Source: Streptomyces sp. NRRL S-646 (GTDB lineage Bacteria > Actinomycetota > Actinomycetes > Streptomycetales > Streptomycetaceae). From it: a DNA stretch of 64,000 nt. Position 1 is the stretch's first letter; every line of letters starts with the position of its first letter. The stretch lies in assembly GCF_000720765.1 (NCBI RefSeq), contig NZ_JODC01000026.1:1-64000 (forward strand), read 5' to 3'. Of the stretch, positions 1-9,290 are shown piece by piece. Below the pieces are notes generated by a model. That model saw only the letters and a program-made list of their open reading frames with translations, did not search any database and had not been told where the DNA came from. A program made the translations under genes and the position numbers.

Positions 1-1330
1 CCGGTACAGATGGTGAAGGTCAGGGTGTCGATGAGGATGTCCGACTCGTGGATGCCCCAGGTGCCGGTCAGGTCGCCGATCAGCCGCTCGGCGATCTCGA
101 CCTTCTTCTCCGGGGTGCGGGCCTGGCCCTCCTCGTCGATGGTCAGCGCGATCAGCGCCGCGCCGTGCTCGCGGGCGAGCCGGGTGACCTTCGCGAAGCG
201 GGAGGCGGGGAGCGGCCGGCCAGCATCGCCTCACGGAACTTCTTCGAACCGTTGGCATTCGTCCGCTCACCGATCGCCAGGTAGGAGGTGTCCTGACGGA
301 ACGGCACACTCTGGTACAGGGAGGCCGCACCCGGCTCGGGCTGCGGGTTGCGCTCGGTCGGGGTGAGGTCGCGGACGCGCTCGACGACCTGGCGCAGATG
401 CTCGGGGGTGGTGCCGCAGCAGCCGCCGATGAGGGAGAGGCCGTATTCGCGTACGAAGGTCTCCTGGGCGTCGGCGAGCTCCGGCGCCGTGAGCGGGTAG
501 TGGGCGCCGTCCTTGCCGAGGACCGGGAGGCCCGCGTTGGGCATGCAGGACAGCTGGATACGCGAGTGGCGGGCCAGGTAGCGCAGGTGCTCGCTCATCT
601 CGGCGGGGCCGGTCGCGCAGTTCAGGCCGATCATGTCGATGCCGAGCGGCTCCAGTGCGGTGAGCGCCGCGCCGATCTCCGAGCCGAGCAGCATGGTGCC
701 GGTCGTCTCCACTGTCACCGACACGATCAGCGGGACCTGGTACCCGGCGGTCTCCATGGCCCGGCGGGCGGCCAGGACGGAGGCCTTGGTCTGCAGCAGG
801 TCCTGGGTGGTCTCGACGAGCAGCGCGTCCGCGCCGCCCGCGAGCAGGCCCTCGGCGTTCTGCTGGTAGGCATCGCGGATGGCGCCAAAGGTGGTGTGGC
901 CGAGGGTGGGCAGCTTGGTACCGGGGCCCATCGAGCCCAGCACCCAGCGCTGCCGGCCGTCGCGGGCAGCGAACTCGTCCGCCGTCTCGCGGGCGATGCG
1001 GGCGCCGGCCTCGGAAAGCTCGGCGACGCGCTCGGGGATGTCGTACTCGCCGAGAGCGGTGAGGTTCGCGCCGAAGGTGTTGGTCTCCACGCAGTCGACA
1101 CCCGCGTCGAAGTACGCGGAGTGCACCGAGCGGACGATGTCGGGGCGGGTCACGTTGAGGACCTCGTTGCAGCCCTCCAGCTGCTGGAAGTCGTCCAGCG
1201 TGGGGTCCTGCGCCTGCAGCATGGTGCCCATGGCTCCGTCGGCGACCACCACTCGGGTGGTGAGCGCCTCGCGGAGCGCGGACACACGGGTCCGGCTGTC
1301 GGCGGAAGGGGTCAGTGGCGACGAGGCCAT
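1..1330 (-). pseudogene. metH: Cobalamin-dependent methionine synthase, N-terminal part, with internal deletion and frameshift
   Basis: MetH transfers the methyl group of methyl-tetrahydrofolate through cobalamin to homocysteine. The 5' part (start ATG 1330, ribosome site AAGGGAG) encodes the homocysteine-binding barrel, with VVADGAMGTML near residue 30 and the zinc-ligand pattern LIGGCCGTT near residue 300. The pterin-domain opening GERTNANGSKKFREAM follows. After AMLAGR (about position 211) the sequence jumps directly to ASRFAKVTRLAREHGAAL, which in the family lies roughly 75 residues further on. It also changes frame, so the open frame stops at 152 while the correct frame continues in another register to position 1. 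The cobalamin and activation domains lie outside the window. Either the gene is a pseudogene or the assembly has lost a few hundred bases here. The homology is certain; the cause of the break is not. Confidence 0.85.
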
Positions 1331-1552
1331 TAAGGGGCTCCCTTAGGTGCGACGGCTGTCGGCTTTGCGTCTGTCCGGGAACTGCCCCCGGTAGGCGCAC
1401 CTCGCCAGGGTAACCGGGGTCGGCCGGGGATGGTCAGGGGCGTCCACGGGGCGGACGAGGATGACGGGCAGGTCACTCCCGGGATACGAGTGACACAACA
1501 GAACCCGACGGATGCGGACCGACCATTAGCGGGAGGTCGGCATCGACCGGTA

Positions 1553-1572
1553 GTGTTCGACATTGCCGAACA
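1553..1572. promoter_or_regulatory. Probable GylR operator upstream of gylR
   Basis: An inverted repeat TGTTCG-N7-CGAACA lies 54 bp before the gylR start. Its reverse complement, TGTTCGGCAATGTCGAACAC, matches 15 of 16 bases (CGGCAxTGTCGAACAC) with a site upstream of glpF at 2634-2649. A shared site before both the repressor gene and the structural operon fits the known autoregulation of GylR-type IclR repressors. That GylR binds here is inferred. Confidence 0.6.
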
Positions 1573-1625
1573 GCGGCAGCGACGTCGCTACGTCGACGGT
1601 CGAAGGGGACGGAGGCAGTACGGCG

Positions 1626-2390
1626 ATGGCACGGAACATCCAGTCGCTCGAACGGGCGGCCGCGATGCTGCGGCTGCTCGCGGGCGGCGAGCGACGGCTC
1701 GGCCTCTCGGACATCGCCTCGTCACTGGGCCTCGCCAAGGGCACCGCCCACGGGATTCTGCGCACCCTCCAGCAGGAGGGTTTCGTCGAGCAGGACGACG
1801 CCTCCGGGCGCTATCAGCTGGGCGCCGAACTGCTGCGCCTGGGCACCACCTACCTCGACGTGCACGAACTGCGGGCGCGCGCCCTTGTATGGACGGACGA
1901 CCTGGCCCGGTCCAGCGGGGAGAGCGTGTACCTCGGCGTCCTGCACCAGCAGGGCGTACTGATCGTGCACCATGTCTTCCGGCCCGACGACAGCCGTCAA
2001 GTGCTGGAGATAGGGGCCATGCAGCCCCTGCACTCCACGGCCCTGGGCAAGGTCCTTTCGGCGTACGACCCGGTCGCGCACAGCGAGGCGATCGAGGCCG
2101 ACCGCAAGCCCTTCACCGACCGCACCGTGTGCGAGCCGGCGGACTTCGAGCACATCCTCGACATGTCACGCGCGCGTGGCTACGCGGCCGACGTCGAGGA
2201 GACCTGGGAGGGCGTCGCGTCCGTCGCCGCGCCCATCCACGACCGGCGGCGGATGCCGGTGGGCGCGGTAGGGATCACGGGCGCCGTGGAGCGGCTGTGC
2301 CGGGACGGCGAGCTGCGCCCGGAGCTGATCGCCGCGGTGCGGGACTGCGCCCGTGCGGTGTCGCGGGACCTGGGCGCCGGGCGGTTCTGA
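1626..2390 (+). CDS. gylR: IclR-family repressor of the glycerol operon
   Basis: A 254-residue IclR-family protein. The N-terminal winged helix covers residues 1-75 (ERAAAMLRLLAGGERRLGLS... LAKGTAHGILRTLQ). An effector-binding domain follows, with the family signature HSTALGKVLSAY near residue 140 and VAAPIHDRRRMPVGAVGITG near residue 205. ATG 1626 is preferred over the upstream in-frame ATG at 1563 because GGAGG sits 10 bp before it and the length then matches S. coelicolor GylR as I recall it. The family represses glycerol uptake and catabolism genes and is relieved by a glycerol-derived inducer. Its place directly ahead of glpF-glpK-glpD, with a shared operator-like site, supports the same role. 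It is transcribed divergently from metH. Confidence 0.93.
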   Translation: MARNIQSLERAAAMLRLLAGGERRLGLSDIASSLGLAKGTAHGILRTLQQEGFVEQDDASGRYQLGAELLRLGTTYLDVHELRARALVWTDDLARSSGESVYLGVLHQQGVLIVHHVFRPDDSRQVLEIGAMQPLHSTALGKVLSAYDPVAHSEAIEADRKPFTDRTVCEPADFEHILDMSRARGYAADVEETWEGVASVAAPIHDRRRMPVGAVGITGAVERLCRDGELRPELIAAVRDCARAVSRDLGAGRF

Positions 2391-2416
2391 AGGACCTGGC
2401 AGGACACAGGAGAAGG

Positions 2417-2440
2417 CCGGGACGTCGGGCGGCGTCCCGG
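2417..2440 (+). terminator. Hairpin downstream of gylR
   Basis: CCGGGACG and CGTCCCGG pair around an 8-base loop 26 bp after the gylR stop. There is no clear T-run, as is common in Streptomyces, so this is a probable terminator or attenuator before the glpF promoter. Confidence 0.5.
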
Positions 2441-2537
2441 TCTCGGTCGTGCCCGGACGCGACCAGGCGAACCATCCGGTCGGTACGCGCCGCGCTTGTT
2501 ACCCGGCCGTACGCAGTCATAGGCATCTGACCTGCAA

Positions 2538-2570
2538 GATCGACTGTTCACAGTCGATCGATAACGATCG
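2538..2570. promoter_or_regulatory. Nested palindromes in the glpF upstream region
   Basis: A perfect palindrome with 10-bp arms (GATCGACTGT, spacer TC) covers 2538-2559. It is overlapped by a second inverted repeat, CGATCG-ATAA-CGATCG, at 2555-2570. Both lie in the 387-bp gap between gylR and glpF and differ in sequence from the GylR-like site at 2634. They probably bind another regulator, for example one for carbon control. That assignment is inference. Confidence 0.55.
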
Positions 2571-2633
2571 CATTTTCGCCAACACAGGCCTTGACGCACA
2601 CCTGACGCCGGAGCAAGACTCCCGTCCATCGGT

Positions 2634-2649
2634 CGGCATTGTCGAACAC
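2634..2649. promoter_or_regulatory. Probable GylR operator upstream of glpF
   Basis: CGGCATTGTCGAACAC matches 15 of 16 positions with the reverse complement of the site before gylR (1553-1572). It lies about 130 bp before the glpF start, where the glycerol-operon promoter is expected. Confidence 0.55.
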
Positions 2650-2777
2650 CTACCGGCAATACGCGCTAGAGTGTGACAACGCCAAGGGCCGGTATTCGCT
2701 CTCACCCCCGAGGGCAGCTCGAACTCCCGGAGGGACCCGGGGTTCGGTCCCCTGGACGAAGGACAAAGGAGTCGCGG

Positions 2778-3578
2778 GTGTCCAGCTCCGACATCTTCAT
2801 CGGCGAGACCATCGGTACCGCCATACTCATCCTGCTCGGCGGCGGCGTCTGCGCCGCCGTGACGCTGAAGGCCTCCAAGGCCCGTAACGCCGGCTGGCTG
2901 GCCATCACCTTCGGGTGGGGCTTCGCGGTACTCACGGCGGTCTACACCTCGGCACCGCTCTCCGGTGCCCACCTGAACCCGGCCGTGACGCTCGCGCTCG
3001 CGCTCAAGAAGGACGGCATCGACTGGAGCGACGTCCCGATCTACTGGGGCGGGCAGCTGCTCGGCGCCATGATCGGTGCGGCCCTGGTCTGGGTCGCCTA
3101 CTACGGCCAGTTCCACGCGCACCTCACCGACAAGGAGATCGTCGGTGGTCCGGGCGCGCAGGCCACGGCCGCCAAGGCCGTCGAGGCGCAGGAGAAGGGC
3201 GCAGGCCCGGTCCTGGGCATCTTCTCCACCGGCCCCGAGGTCCGGGTCGCCTGGCAGAACGTCGCCACGGAGGTCATCGGCACCATCGTGCTCGTGCTCG
3301 CCGTCCTCACGCAGGGCCTCAACGACAGCGGCAAGGGCCTGGGCGTCCTGGGCGCCCTGATCACCTCGCTCGTCGTCGTCTCCATCGGTCTGTCCCTCGG
3401 CGGTCCGACCGGTTACGCGATCAACCCGGCCCGTGACCTCGGTCCGCGTGTCGTGCACGCCCTCCTGCCCCTGCCCAACAAGGGCGGTTCGGACTGGGGC
3501 TACGCCTGGGTCCCGGTCGTCGGTCCCCTGATCGGCGCCGCGCTCGCTGCAGGCATCTACAACGTCGCTTTTGCTTAA
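2778..3578 (+). CDS. glpF: Glycerol uptake facilitator (aquaglyceroporin)
   Basis: A membrane channel for passive glycerol entry, 266 residues. Both aquaporin half-helix motifs are present: [11 protein letters not shown] near residue 65 and the glycerol-type [10 protein letters not shown] near residue 216. About six membrane spans are visible (for example [35 protein letters not shown] and [12 protein letters not shown]). A soluble loop rich in A, K and E lies near residues 125-150. GTG 2778 is chosen because AAAGGAG ends 6 bp before it; the longer open frame upstream has no ribosome site. It is first in glpF-glpK-glpD, 79 bp ahead of glpK. Confidence 0.95.
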   Translation: MSSSDIFIGETIGTAILILLGGGVCAAVTLKASKARNAGWLAITFGWGFAVLTAVYTSAPLSGAHLNPAVTLALALKKDGIDWSDVPIYWGGQLLGAMIGAALVWVAYYGQFHAHLTDKEIVGGPGAQATAAKAVEAQEKGAGPVLGIFSTGPEVRVAWQNVATEVIGTIVLVLAVLTQGLNDSGKGLGVLGALITSLVVVSIGLSLGGPTGYAINPARDLGPRVVHALLPLPNKGGSDWGYAWVPVVGPLIGAALAAGIYNVAFA

Positions 3579-3657
3579 GAGCACCGGACTTCACCGCACT
3601 TAAACAGCACCGCGCCGTACAGACAGCCCTCCCTTCCAAGGACTTCAGGAGCACACC

Positions 3658-5199
3658 GTGACCGACGCCCACACCGCCGGCCCCTTCATCGCCGCGATCG
3701 ACCAGGGCACCACCTCCAGCCGCTGCATCGTCTTCGACCGCGACGGACGTATCGTCTCCGTCGACCAGAAGGAGCACGAGCAGATCTTCCCGAAGCCGGG
3801 CTGGGTCGAGCACAACGCCAACGAGATCTGGACCAACGTCCAGGAAGTCGTCGCCGGAGCCATCCAGAAGGCCGGCATCACCCGCGACGACATCAAGGCC
3901 ATCGGCATCACCAACCAGCGCGAGACCACGCTGCTCTGGGACAAGAACACCGGTGAGCCCGTCCACAACGCCATCGTCTGGCAGGACACCCGCACCGACG
4001 CCCTGTGCAAGGAGCTCGGGCGCAACGTCGGCCAGGACCGCTTCCGCCGCGAGACCGGCCTGCCGCTGGCCTCCTACTTCGCCGGTCCGAAGGCCCGCTG
4101 GCTGCTCGACAACGTCGAGGGCCTGCGTGAGCGCGCCGAGCGCGGCGACATCCTCTTCGGCACCATGGACAGCTGGGTCATCTGGAACCTGACGGGCGGT
4201 GTGAACGGCGGTCACCACGTCACCGACGTCACCAACGCCTCCCGCACCATGCTGATGAACCTGCACACGCTGGAGTGGGACGAAAAGATCGCCGAGTCGA
4301 TCGGCGTCCCGCTGGCGATGCTGCCGGAGATCCGCTCCTCCGCCGAGGTCTACGGCGAGATCAAGGGCGGCAAGCTGGGCGACCTGCTCGGCGGCATCCC
4401 GGTCGCCTCCGCGCTCGGCGACCAGCAGGCGGCCCTGTTCGGCCAGACCTGCTTCGCGGAGGGCGAGGCCAAGTCGACGTACGGCACCGGCACGTTCATG
4501 CTGCTGAACACCGGCGAGAAGATCATCAACTCGTACAGCGGCCTGCTGACCACCGTCGGCTACCGCATCGGCGACGACAAGCCGGTCTACGCCCTGGAGG
4601 GCTCGATCGCCGTCACCGGTTCGCTGGTGCAGTGGATGCGCGACCAGATGGGCCTGATCTCCACCGCCGCCGAGATCGAGACGCTCGCGCTCTCGGTGGA
4701 GGACAACGGCGGCGCCTACTTCGTGCCGGCCTTCTCCGGTCTGTTCGCCCCGTACTGGCGCTCCGACGCCCGCGGTGTGATCGCCGGCCTGACCCGCTAC
4801 GTCACCAAGGCGCACCTCGCGCGCGCCGTCCTGGAGGCCACCGCCTGGCAGACCCGTGAGATCACGGACGCCATGACCAAGGACTCCGGCGTCGAGCTCG
4901 CGGCCCTCAAGGTCGACGGCGGTATGACCTCCAACAACCTGCTGATGCAGACCCTCTCGGACTTCCTGGACGCCCCCGTGGTGCGCCCGATGGTCGCCGA
5001 GACGACCTGCCTCGGTGCCGCCTACGCCGCCGGTCTCGCCGTCGGCTTCTGGACCAGCACCGACGACCTGCGTGCCAACTGGCGCCGGGCCGCGGAGTGG
5101 ACCCCCCGCATGGACGCGGACACCCGCGACCGTGAGTACAAGAGCTGGCTCAAGGCCGTCGAGCGGACCATGGGCTGGCTCGAGGACGAAGAGAGCTGA
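3658..5199 (+). CDS. glpK: Glycerol kinase
   Basis: Cytoplasmic FGGY-family kinase of 513 residues, converting ATP and glycerol to sn-glycerol 3-phosphate and so trapping glycerol that enters through GlpF. The N-terminal phosphate loop [16 protein letters not shown] is at residues 11-26. NQRET near residue 87 and the domain-2 segment [14 protein letters not shown] near residue 420 are typical, and the length is normal for GlpK. The GTG start at 3658 has AGGAG at suitable spacing. It lies between glpF and glpD (52-bp gap to glpD), so it is probably cotranscribed from the GylR-controlled promoter. Confidence 0.96.
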   Translation: MTDAHTAGPFIAAIDQGTTSSRCIVFDRDGRIVSVDQKEHEQIFPKPGWVEHNANEIWTNVQEVVAGAIQKAGITRDDIKAIGITNQRETTLLWDKNTGEPVHNAIVWQDTRTDALCKELGRNVGQDRFRRETGLPLASYFAGPKARWLLDNVEGLRERAERGDILFGTMDSWVIWNLTGGVNGGHHVTDVTNASRTMLMNLHTLEWDEKIAESIGVPLAMLPEIRSSAEVYGEIKGGKLGDLLGGIPVASALGDQQAALFGQTCFAEGEAKSTYGTGTFMLLNTGEKIINSYSGLLTTVGYRIGDDKPVYALEGSIAVTGSLVQWMRDQMGLISTAAEIETLALSVEDNGGAYFVPAFSGLFAPYWRSDARGVIAGLTRYVTKAHLARAVLEATAWQTREITDAMTKDSGVELAALKVDGGMTSNNLLMQTLSDFLDAPVVRPMVAETTCLGAAYAAGLAVGFWTSTDDLRANWRRAAEWTPRMDADTRDREYKSWLKAVERTMGWLEDEES

Positions 5200-5251
5200 C
5201 GAGGCCTCTGCCAAGGCCCTCGTAAGCTCTGATGAGGAGTAAGAACCCGAA

Positions 5252-6868
5252 ATGACCAGTCAGCCCACCCTGCAGTCCGTGCCTGCCCTCGGTACGCGCC
5301 CGGCCTCCGGCTCCAACCCGAGCCGCGCCGAGACCCGGGAGCAGCTCGCCAAGGCGTCGTACGACCTCCTCGTGATCGGCGGCGGCATCCTGGGCATCTC
5401 CACCGCCTGGCACGCCGCGCAGTCCGGCCTCAGGGTGGCGCTGGTCGACGCCGGCGACTTCGCCGGCGCCACCTCTTCCGCCTCCTCCAAGCTCCTCCAC
5501 GGCGGTCTGCGCTATCTGCAGACCGGCGCGGTGAAGCTGGTGGCGGAGAACCACTTCGAGCGCCGTGCGGTGTCCCGCCAGGTGGCCCCCCACCTGGCGA
5601 ACCCGCTCACGTTCTACCTCCCCGTGTACAAGGGCGGGCCGCACGGCGCTGCGAAGCTCGGGGCGGGCGTCTTCGCCTACTCCGCGCTCTCCGCGTTCGG
5701 TGACGGCGTGGGCCACCTCCTGTCCCCCGCGAAGGCGGCGCAGGACGTGCCCGAGCTGCGCACCGAGAACCTCAAGGCCGTCGCCGTCTACGGCGACGAC
5801 CAGATGAACGACGCGCGCATGGCGCTGATGACGGTCCGCGCGGCCGTCGAGGCGGGCGCCGTCGTCCTGAACCACGCCGAGGTGACCGGACTCCGGTTCA
5901 CCAAGGGCCGGGTGACGGGCGCGGACCTGAAGGACCGTACGACGGGTGACGAGTTCGGCGTCAACGCCCGTCTGGTGCTCAACGCGACCGGCCCCTGGGT
6001 CGACCACCTGCGTCGTATGGAGGACCCGAATGCCGCTCCGTCGATCCGGCTGTCGAAGGGCGCGCATCTGGTCCTGAAGCGCACCTCCCCGTGGAAGGCC
6101 GCGCTCGCCACCCCCATCGACAAGTACCGCATCACCTTCGCCCTCCCCTGGGAGGACATGCTGCTTCTCGGCACCACCGACGAGGAGTTCGAGGGCGACC
6201 CCGCGGATGTCTCGGTCACCGAGAAGGACATATCCCAGATCCTGGACGAGGCCGCGTTCTCGGTCCGGGACCAGCAGCTCAGCCGTGACCTGATCACGTA
6301 CTCCTTCGCGGGTCTGCGGGTGCTGCCGGGCGGCCCCGGCGACACCGCGAAGGCCAAGCGCGAGACCGTGGTCACGGAGGGCCGTGGCGGGATGCTGTCC
6401 GTCGCGGGCGGCAAGTGGACGACCTTCCGGCACATCGGCCGTACGGTGATGCAGAAGCTGGAGGCGCTGCCGGGCGCTCCGCTGGGTGACGACTTCGAGC
6501 CCATCTCCTCGCTGCCGAAGAAGCTGCCGCTCCCGGGTGTCGCCAACCCGCGTGCGGTCGCCCACCGGCTGCTGGTCGACAACCCGGCGCCCGGTCCGCG
6601 TATGGCGGCCGACACCGCCAAGCACCTGGCCACGCACTACGGTTCGCTGTCCTTCGACATCGCCCGCCTCGCCAACGAGAACCCGGAGCTGGGCGAGCGT
6701 GTCCACCCCGACGCTCCGGAGATCTGGGCGCAGGTCGTCTACGCCCGGGACAACGAGTGGGCCGAGACGGCGGACGACGTGTTGCGCCGTCGTACGACGC
6801 TGACGATCCGCGGCCTGGCCACGGACGACATCCGCGCCAAGGTCCAGGGCCTGCTCGACAAGAAGTGA
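5252..6868 (+). CDS. glpD: Aerobic glycerol-3-phosphate dehydrogenase
   Basis: FAD-dependent, membrane-associated enzyme of 538 residues. It oxidises glycerol 3-phosphate to dihydroxyacetone phosphate and passes electrons to the quinone pool. The Rossmann FAD motif LLVIGGGILGIS is near residue 40. The GlpD signature KLLHGGLRYLQTG follows near residue 80, then a substrate-domain segment GGKWTTFRHIGRTVMQ near residue 387. The C-terminal alpha-glycerophosphate oxidase domain covers about residues 410-535. ATG 5252 follows GAGGAG with a rather long spacing. It is the last gene of the glycerol operon and is followed by strong hairpins. Confidence 0.95.
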   Translation: MTSQPTLQSVPALGTRPASGSNPSRAETREQLAKASYDLLVIGGGILGISTAWHAAQSGLRVALVDAGDFAGATSSASSKLLHGGLRYLQTGAVKLVAENHFERRAVSRQVAPHLANPLTFYLPVYKGGPHGAAKLGAGVFAYSALSAFGDGVGHLLSPAKAAQDVPELRTENLKAVAVYGDDQMNDARMALMTVRAAVEAGAVVLNHAEVTGLRFTKGRVTGADLKDRTTGDEFGVNARLVLNATGPWVDHLRRMEDPNAAPSIRLSKGAHLVLKRTSPWKAALATPIDKYRITFALPWEDMLLLGTTDEEFEGDPADVSVTEKDISQILDEAAFSVRDQQLSRDLITYSFAGLRVLPGGPGDTAKAKRETVVTEGRGGMLSVAGGKWTTFRHIGRTVMQKLEALPGAPLGDDFEPISSLPKKLPLPGVANPRAVAHRLLVDNPAPGPRMAADTAKHLATHYGSLSFDIARLANENPELGERVHPDAPEIWAQVVYARDNEWAETADDVLRRRTTLTIRGLATDDIRAKVQGLLDKK

Positions 6869-6874
6869 CCTCGC

Positions 6875-6983
6875 GCCGGCCCCTTCCCTGACCAGGGCCG
6901 GCACGATCGGGGAACGGCCCCTCTCCCCTAGGGGGCCGGATCCGCGAGAGGGGCGACTCCGCGCCGACGGAGCCGCCCCTTTT
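6875..6983 (+). terminator. Terminator region after glpD
   Basis: Hairpin 1 is GCCGGCCC/GGGCCGGC at 6875-6902. Hairpin 2 at 6950-6979 has 12-bp arms (GGGGCGACTCCG with CGGAGCCGCCCC, one mismatch) and is followed at once by TTTT. The second is a textbook intrinsic terminator. Together they close the glycerol operon. Confidence 0.85.
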
Positions 6984-7008
6984 GCTTGTGTTGCGTCGTG
7001 AGTCGTCT

Positions 7009-7053
7009 GCGGGTGTGTGTGGGCTGGTCGTGGCCACGCGGCGGAGCCGCACA
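7009..7053. repeat. Dispersed intergenic repeat, copy 1
   Basis: This segment contains GCTGGTCGTGGCCACGCGGC and GGAGCCGCACAT. The reverse complement resembles 22061-22128, and the same words recur at 13107-13177. It belongs to a family of short GC-rich intergenic elements spread through Streptomyces genomes. The rest of the glpD to GntR gap holds the terminators and an operator-like region. Confidence 0.55.
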
Positions 7054-7173
7054 TGCGGGACCGTGGGCTGGGGACCCTCGGCGAGGGCGCCGTCCTCGCC
7101 CACCTGGAGGTTCTCGCCCTGAGCTGAGCATTCGGCCCTCCGTTCAGCCCACTGAACCCCCATAATGGCCTGA

Positions 7174-7210
7174 TACATCGGATGTCTGAACGACAGGTCT
7201 GAACGACAGG
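7174..7210. promoter_or_regulatory. Operator-like repeats before the FadR/GntR regulator gene
   Basis: The palindrome ACATC-G-GATGT (7174-7184) is followed at once by a perfect 13-bp tandem direct repeat, TCTGAACGACAGG, at 7185-7197 and 7198-7210. The repeat ends 10 bp before the start codon. GntR/FadR proteins bind short palindromes of this kind and usually repress themselves, so autoregulation is likely. Confidence 0.55.
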
Positions 7211-7220
7211 GAGGCCGCCC

Positions 7221-7892
7221 ATGGCAGTCACCGACGAGGCGATCGAGAAGATCAAAGGGATGATCGTCTCCGGCGCGCTGCGCCCCGGCGACCGGCTGCC
7301 CAAGGAGAGCGAACTGGCCGCCGAGCTGGGACTGTCCCGCAACTCCCTGAGGGAGGCCGTGCGTGCCCTGTCGCTGATCCGGATCCTGGACGTGCGGCAG
7401 GGCGACGGCACGTATGTGACCAGCCTCGATCCGCAGCTGCTGCTGGAGGCACTGAGCTTCGTCGTCGACTTCCACCGCGACGACACGGTGCTGGAGTTCC
7501 TGGCGGTGCGCCGCATCCTGGAGCCGGCCGCGACGGCGATGGCCGCCTCCCGGATCAGCGAGCAGCAACTGGACGCGCTGTCGGCCCAGTTGGAGAAACT
7601 CGGGGACGCCCCCTCCGTGGAGGAACTGGTCGCCTGCGACCTCGACTTCCACCGGGGCATCGTGCAGAGCTCCGGCAACTCGGTGCTCTGCTCGCTGCTG
7701 GACGGCCTGTCGGGGCCGACCACCCGGGCCCGCATCTGGCGCGGCCTCACCCAGGAGGACGCGGTCAGCCGCACCCTGCACGAGCACCGCGCGATCCTGG
7801 CCGCCCTGCGCGACCGGGACGCGGAGGCCGCGCGGTCCTGGGCGACGGTGCACATCGCGAGCGTGGAGCAGTGGCTTCGCTCGACGCTCTGA
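7221..7892 (+). CDS. FadR/GntR-family transcriptional regulator
   Basis: A 223-residue regulator. An N-terminal GntR winged helix covers residues 5-70 (AIEKIKGMIVSGALRPGDRL, ELGLSRNSLREAVRALSLIRIL). A helical FCD ligand domain follows, with DLDFHRGIVQSSGN near residue 145 and the closing His region HEHRAILAALRDRDAEAA. Asp and His residues at these points form the metal or acid ligand site of FCD proteins. GGGAGG precedes ATG 7221. No sugar or acid operon is adjacent: upstream is the glycerol operon with a terminator, downstream a PAC2 gene. The effector and targets are therefore unknown. Confidence 0.88.
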   Translation: MAVTDEAIEKIKGMIVSGALRPGDRLPKESELAAELGLSRNSLREAVRALSLIRILDVRQGDGTYVTSLDPQLLLEALSFVVDFHRDDTVLEFLAVRRILEPAATAMAASRISEQQLDALSAQLEKLGDAPSVEELVACDLDFHRGIVQSSGNSVLCSLLDGLSGPTTRARIWRGLTQEDAVSRTLHEHRAILAALRDRDAEAARSWATVHIASVEQWLRSTL

Positions 7893-8053
7893 GCGGCTGC
7901 GCGCGGTGGGGCCGCGGTGACGATCATGGGTGTTCGAGGGCCCCGGACGGGGCAGTGATCCGTTCACTCCCCCGTGCAAGGGGGCTGCGGGCGCCCCCGC
8001 CGCACGCCGTAAGGTTGGGTGGTCAAGCGAGGGCACGTCGGAAGGAGGCCTGG

Positions 8054-9034
8054 GTGATCGAGCTCGAGGGGGTTCCCGAGCTGATCGACCCGGTCATGGT
8101 GGCCGCGTTCGAAGGCTGGAACGATGCCGGCGACGCCGCCTCCACCGCGGTCGCGCATCTGGACAGGGAGTGGAAGGGCGAGGTGTTCGCGGCGCTGGAC
8201 GCCGAGGACTACTACGACTTCCAGGTGAACCGCCCCACGGTGTGGATGGACGGCGGCGTGCGCAAGATCACGTGGCCGACGACAAGGTTGTCGGTGGTCC
8301 GGGTCGGCGGCGAGAAGCCGCGCGACCTCGTACTCGTCCGAGGTATCGAACCGTCGATGCGGTGGCGCTCGTTCTGCAACGAGCTGCTGGGCTTCGCGCA
8401 CGAACTGGGTGTGGAGCTGGTGGTCGTGCTGGGCGCCCTGCTGGGCGACACCCCGCACACCCGGCCGGTCCCGATCAGCGGCACCACGTCCGACTCGGAC
8501 CTGGCGCAGCGCATGGACCTGGAGGAGACCAAGTACGAGGGCCCGACGGGCATCGTCGGTGTGCTGCAGGAGGCCTGTACGCACGCGGGCGTGCCGGCGG
8601 TGTCCCTGTGGGCGGCCGTGCCGCACTACGTGTCGCAGCCGCCCAACCCCAAGGCGACGCTGGCCCTGCTCAACCGCCTGGAGGACCTGATCGACGTGCG
8701 CATCCCGCTGGGCGAACTGCCCGAGGACGCGCGCGCCTGGCAGGTCGGCGTGGACCAGCTGGCCGCCGAGGACAGCGAGGTCGCGGAGTACGTGCAGACG
8801 CTGGAGGAGGCCCGCGACACCGCGGAGCTGCCGGAGGCGTCGGGCGAGGCGATCGCCCGCGAGTTCGAGCGCTACCTGCGGCGCCGGGACGGCGGAGGTC
8901 CGTCGAGCGGCGGACACGCGACCGCGGACGGCAGCGACAGCACGTCGTATCTGCGGGACAACCCGAGCGGTCGTACGAAGCCACCGAAGCCACCGAAGCC
9001 GGGTCCGGACGACGAGGAGTCGTCGGAGGAATAG
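8054..9034 (+). CDS. parJ: PAC2-family protein, ParJ-like
   Basis: A 326-residue PAC2 (proteasome-assembly-chaperone-like) protein. The conserved opening PVMVAAFEGWNDAGDAAS is at residues 9-26, and LGALLGDTPHTRPVPI near residue 135 is also a family block. The C-terminal 60 residues are polar and disordered-looking (a TKPPKPPKPGPDDEESSEE tail). GTG 8054 has AAGGAGG 5 bp upstream. From memory, the S. coelicolor gene in this position (SCO1662) was named parJ for a protein that interacts with ParA and affects its assembly during sporulation septation. I infer orthology from position and family. It is followed by a strong terminator. Confidence 0.75.
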   Translation: MIELEGVPELIDPVMVAAFEGWNDAGDAASTAVAHLDREWKGEVFAALDAEDYYDFQVNRPTVWMDGGVRKITWPTTRLSVVRVGGEKPRDLVLVRGIEPSMRWRSFCNELLGFAHELGVELVVVLGALLGDTPHTRPVPISGTTSDSDLAQRMDLEETKYEGPTGIVGVLQEACTHAGVPAVSLWAAVPHYVSQPPNPKATLALLNRLEDLIDVRIPLGELPEDARAWQVGVDQLAAEDSEVAEYVQTLEEARDTAELPEASGEAIAREFERYLRRRDGGGPSSGGHATADGSDSTSYLRDNPSGRTKPPKPPKPGPDDEESSEE

Positions 9035-9050
9035 CCGGGTCGACCGAATG

Positions 9051-9079
9051 AGGGCGGTGCGCAGCTTGCGCACCGCCCT
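9051..9079 (+). terminator. Intrinsic terminator after the PAC2 gene
   Basis: A perfect 13-bp stem (AGGGCGGTGCGCA with TGCGCACCGCCCT) and a 3-base loop, followed by CTTTGCG, 17 bp after the stop codon. Confidence 0.85.
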
Positions 9080-9290
9080 CTTTGCGTTCTGCCGCCCCAT
9101 CCCATGACTGACAACTCTTCAGTCTTTGGCCGGTTTGCTACGTGACCTCTATTTCAGGACGGATTGCACACGCTACCCAATTCAACTTGTTTTCAAACCG
9201 AGTTGGTGAAGACGGGGTGGACGGACCGCCGAGGGCGTGCTTGGTTGTGCAGCGATGGCGCACCCGCACGGACCGAAGGGAGCGGTACCG

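Noticed and set aside
1331..1625. Cobalamin riboswitch upstream of metH (and likewise before glmS)
   Set aside because: I could not find a convincing B12-box or the expected multi-helix layout in either leader.
5150..7927. Long minus-strand frame over glpD and the GntR gene
   Set aside because: Arg/Ala/Gly-rich shadow translation typical of high-GC antisense frames.
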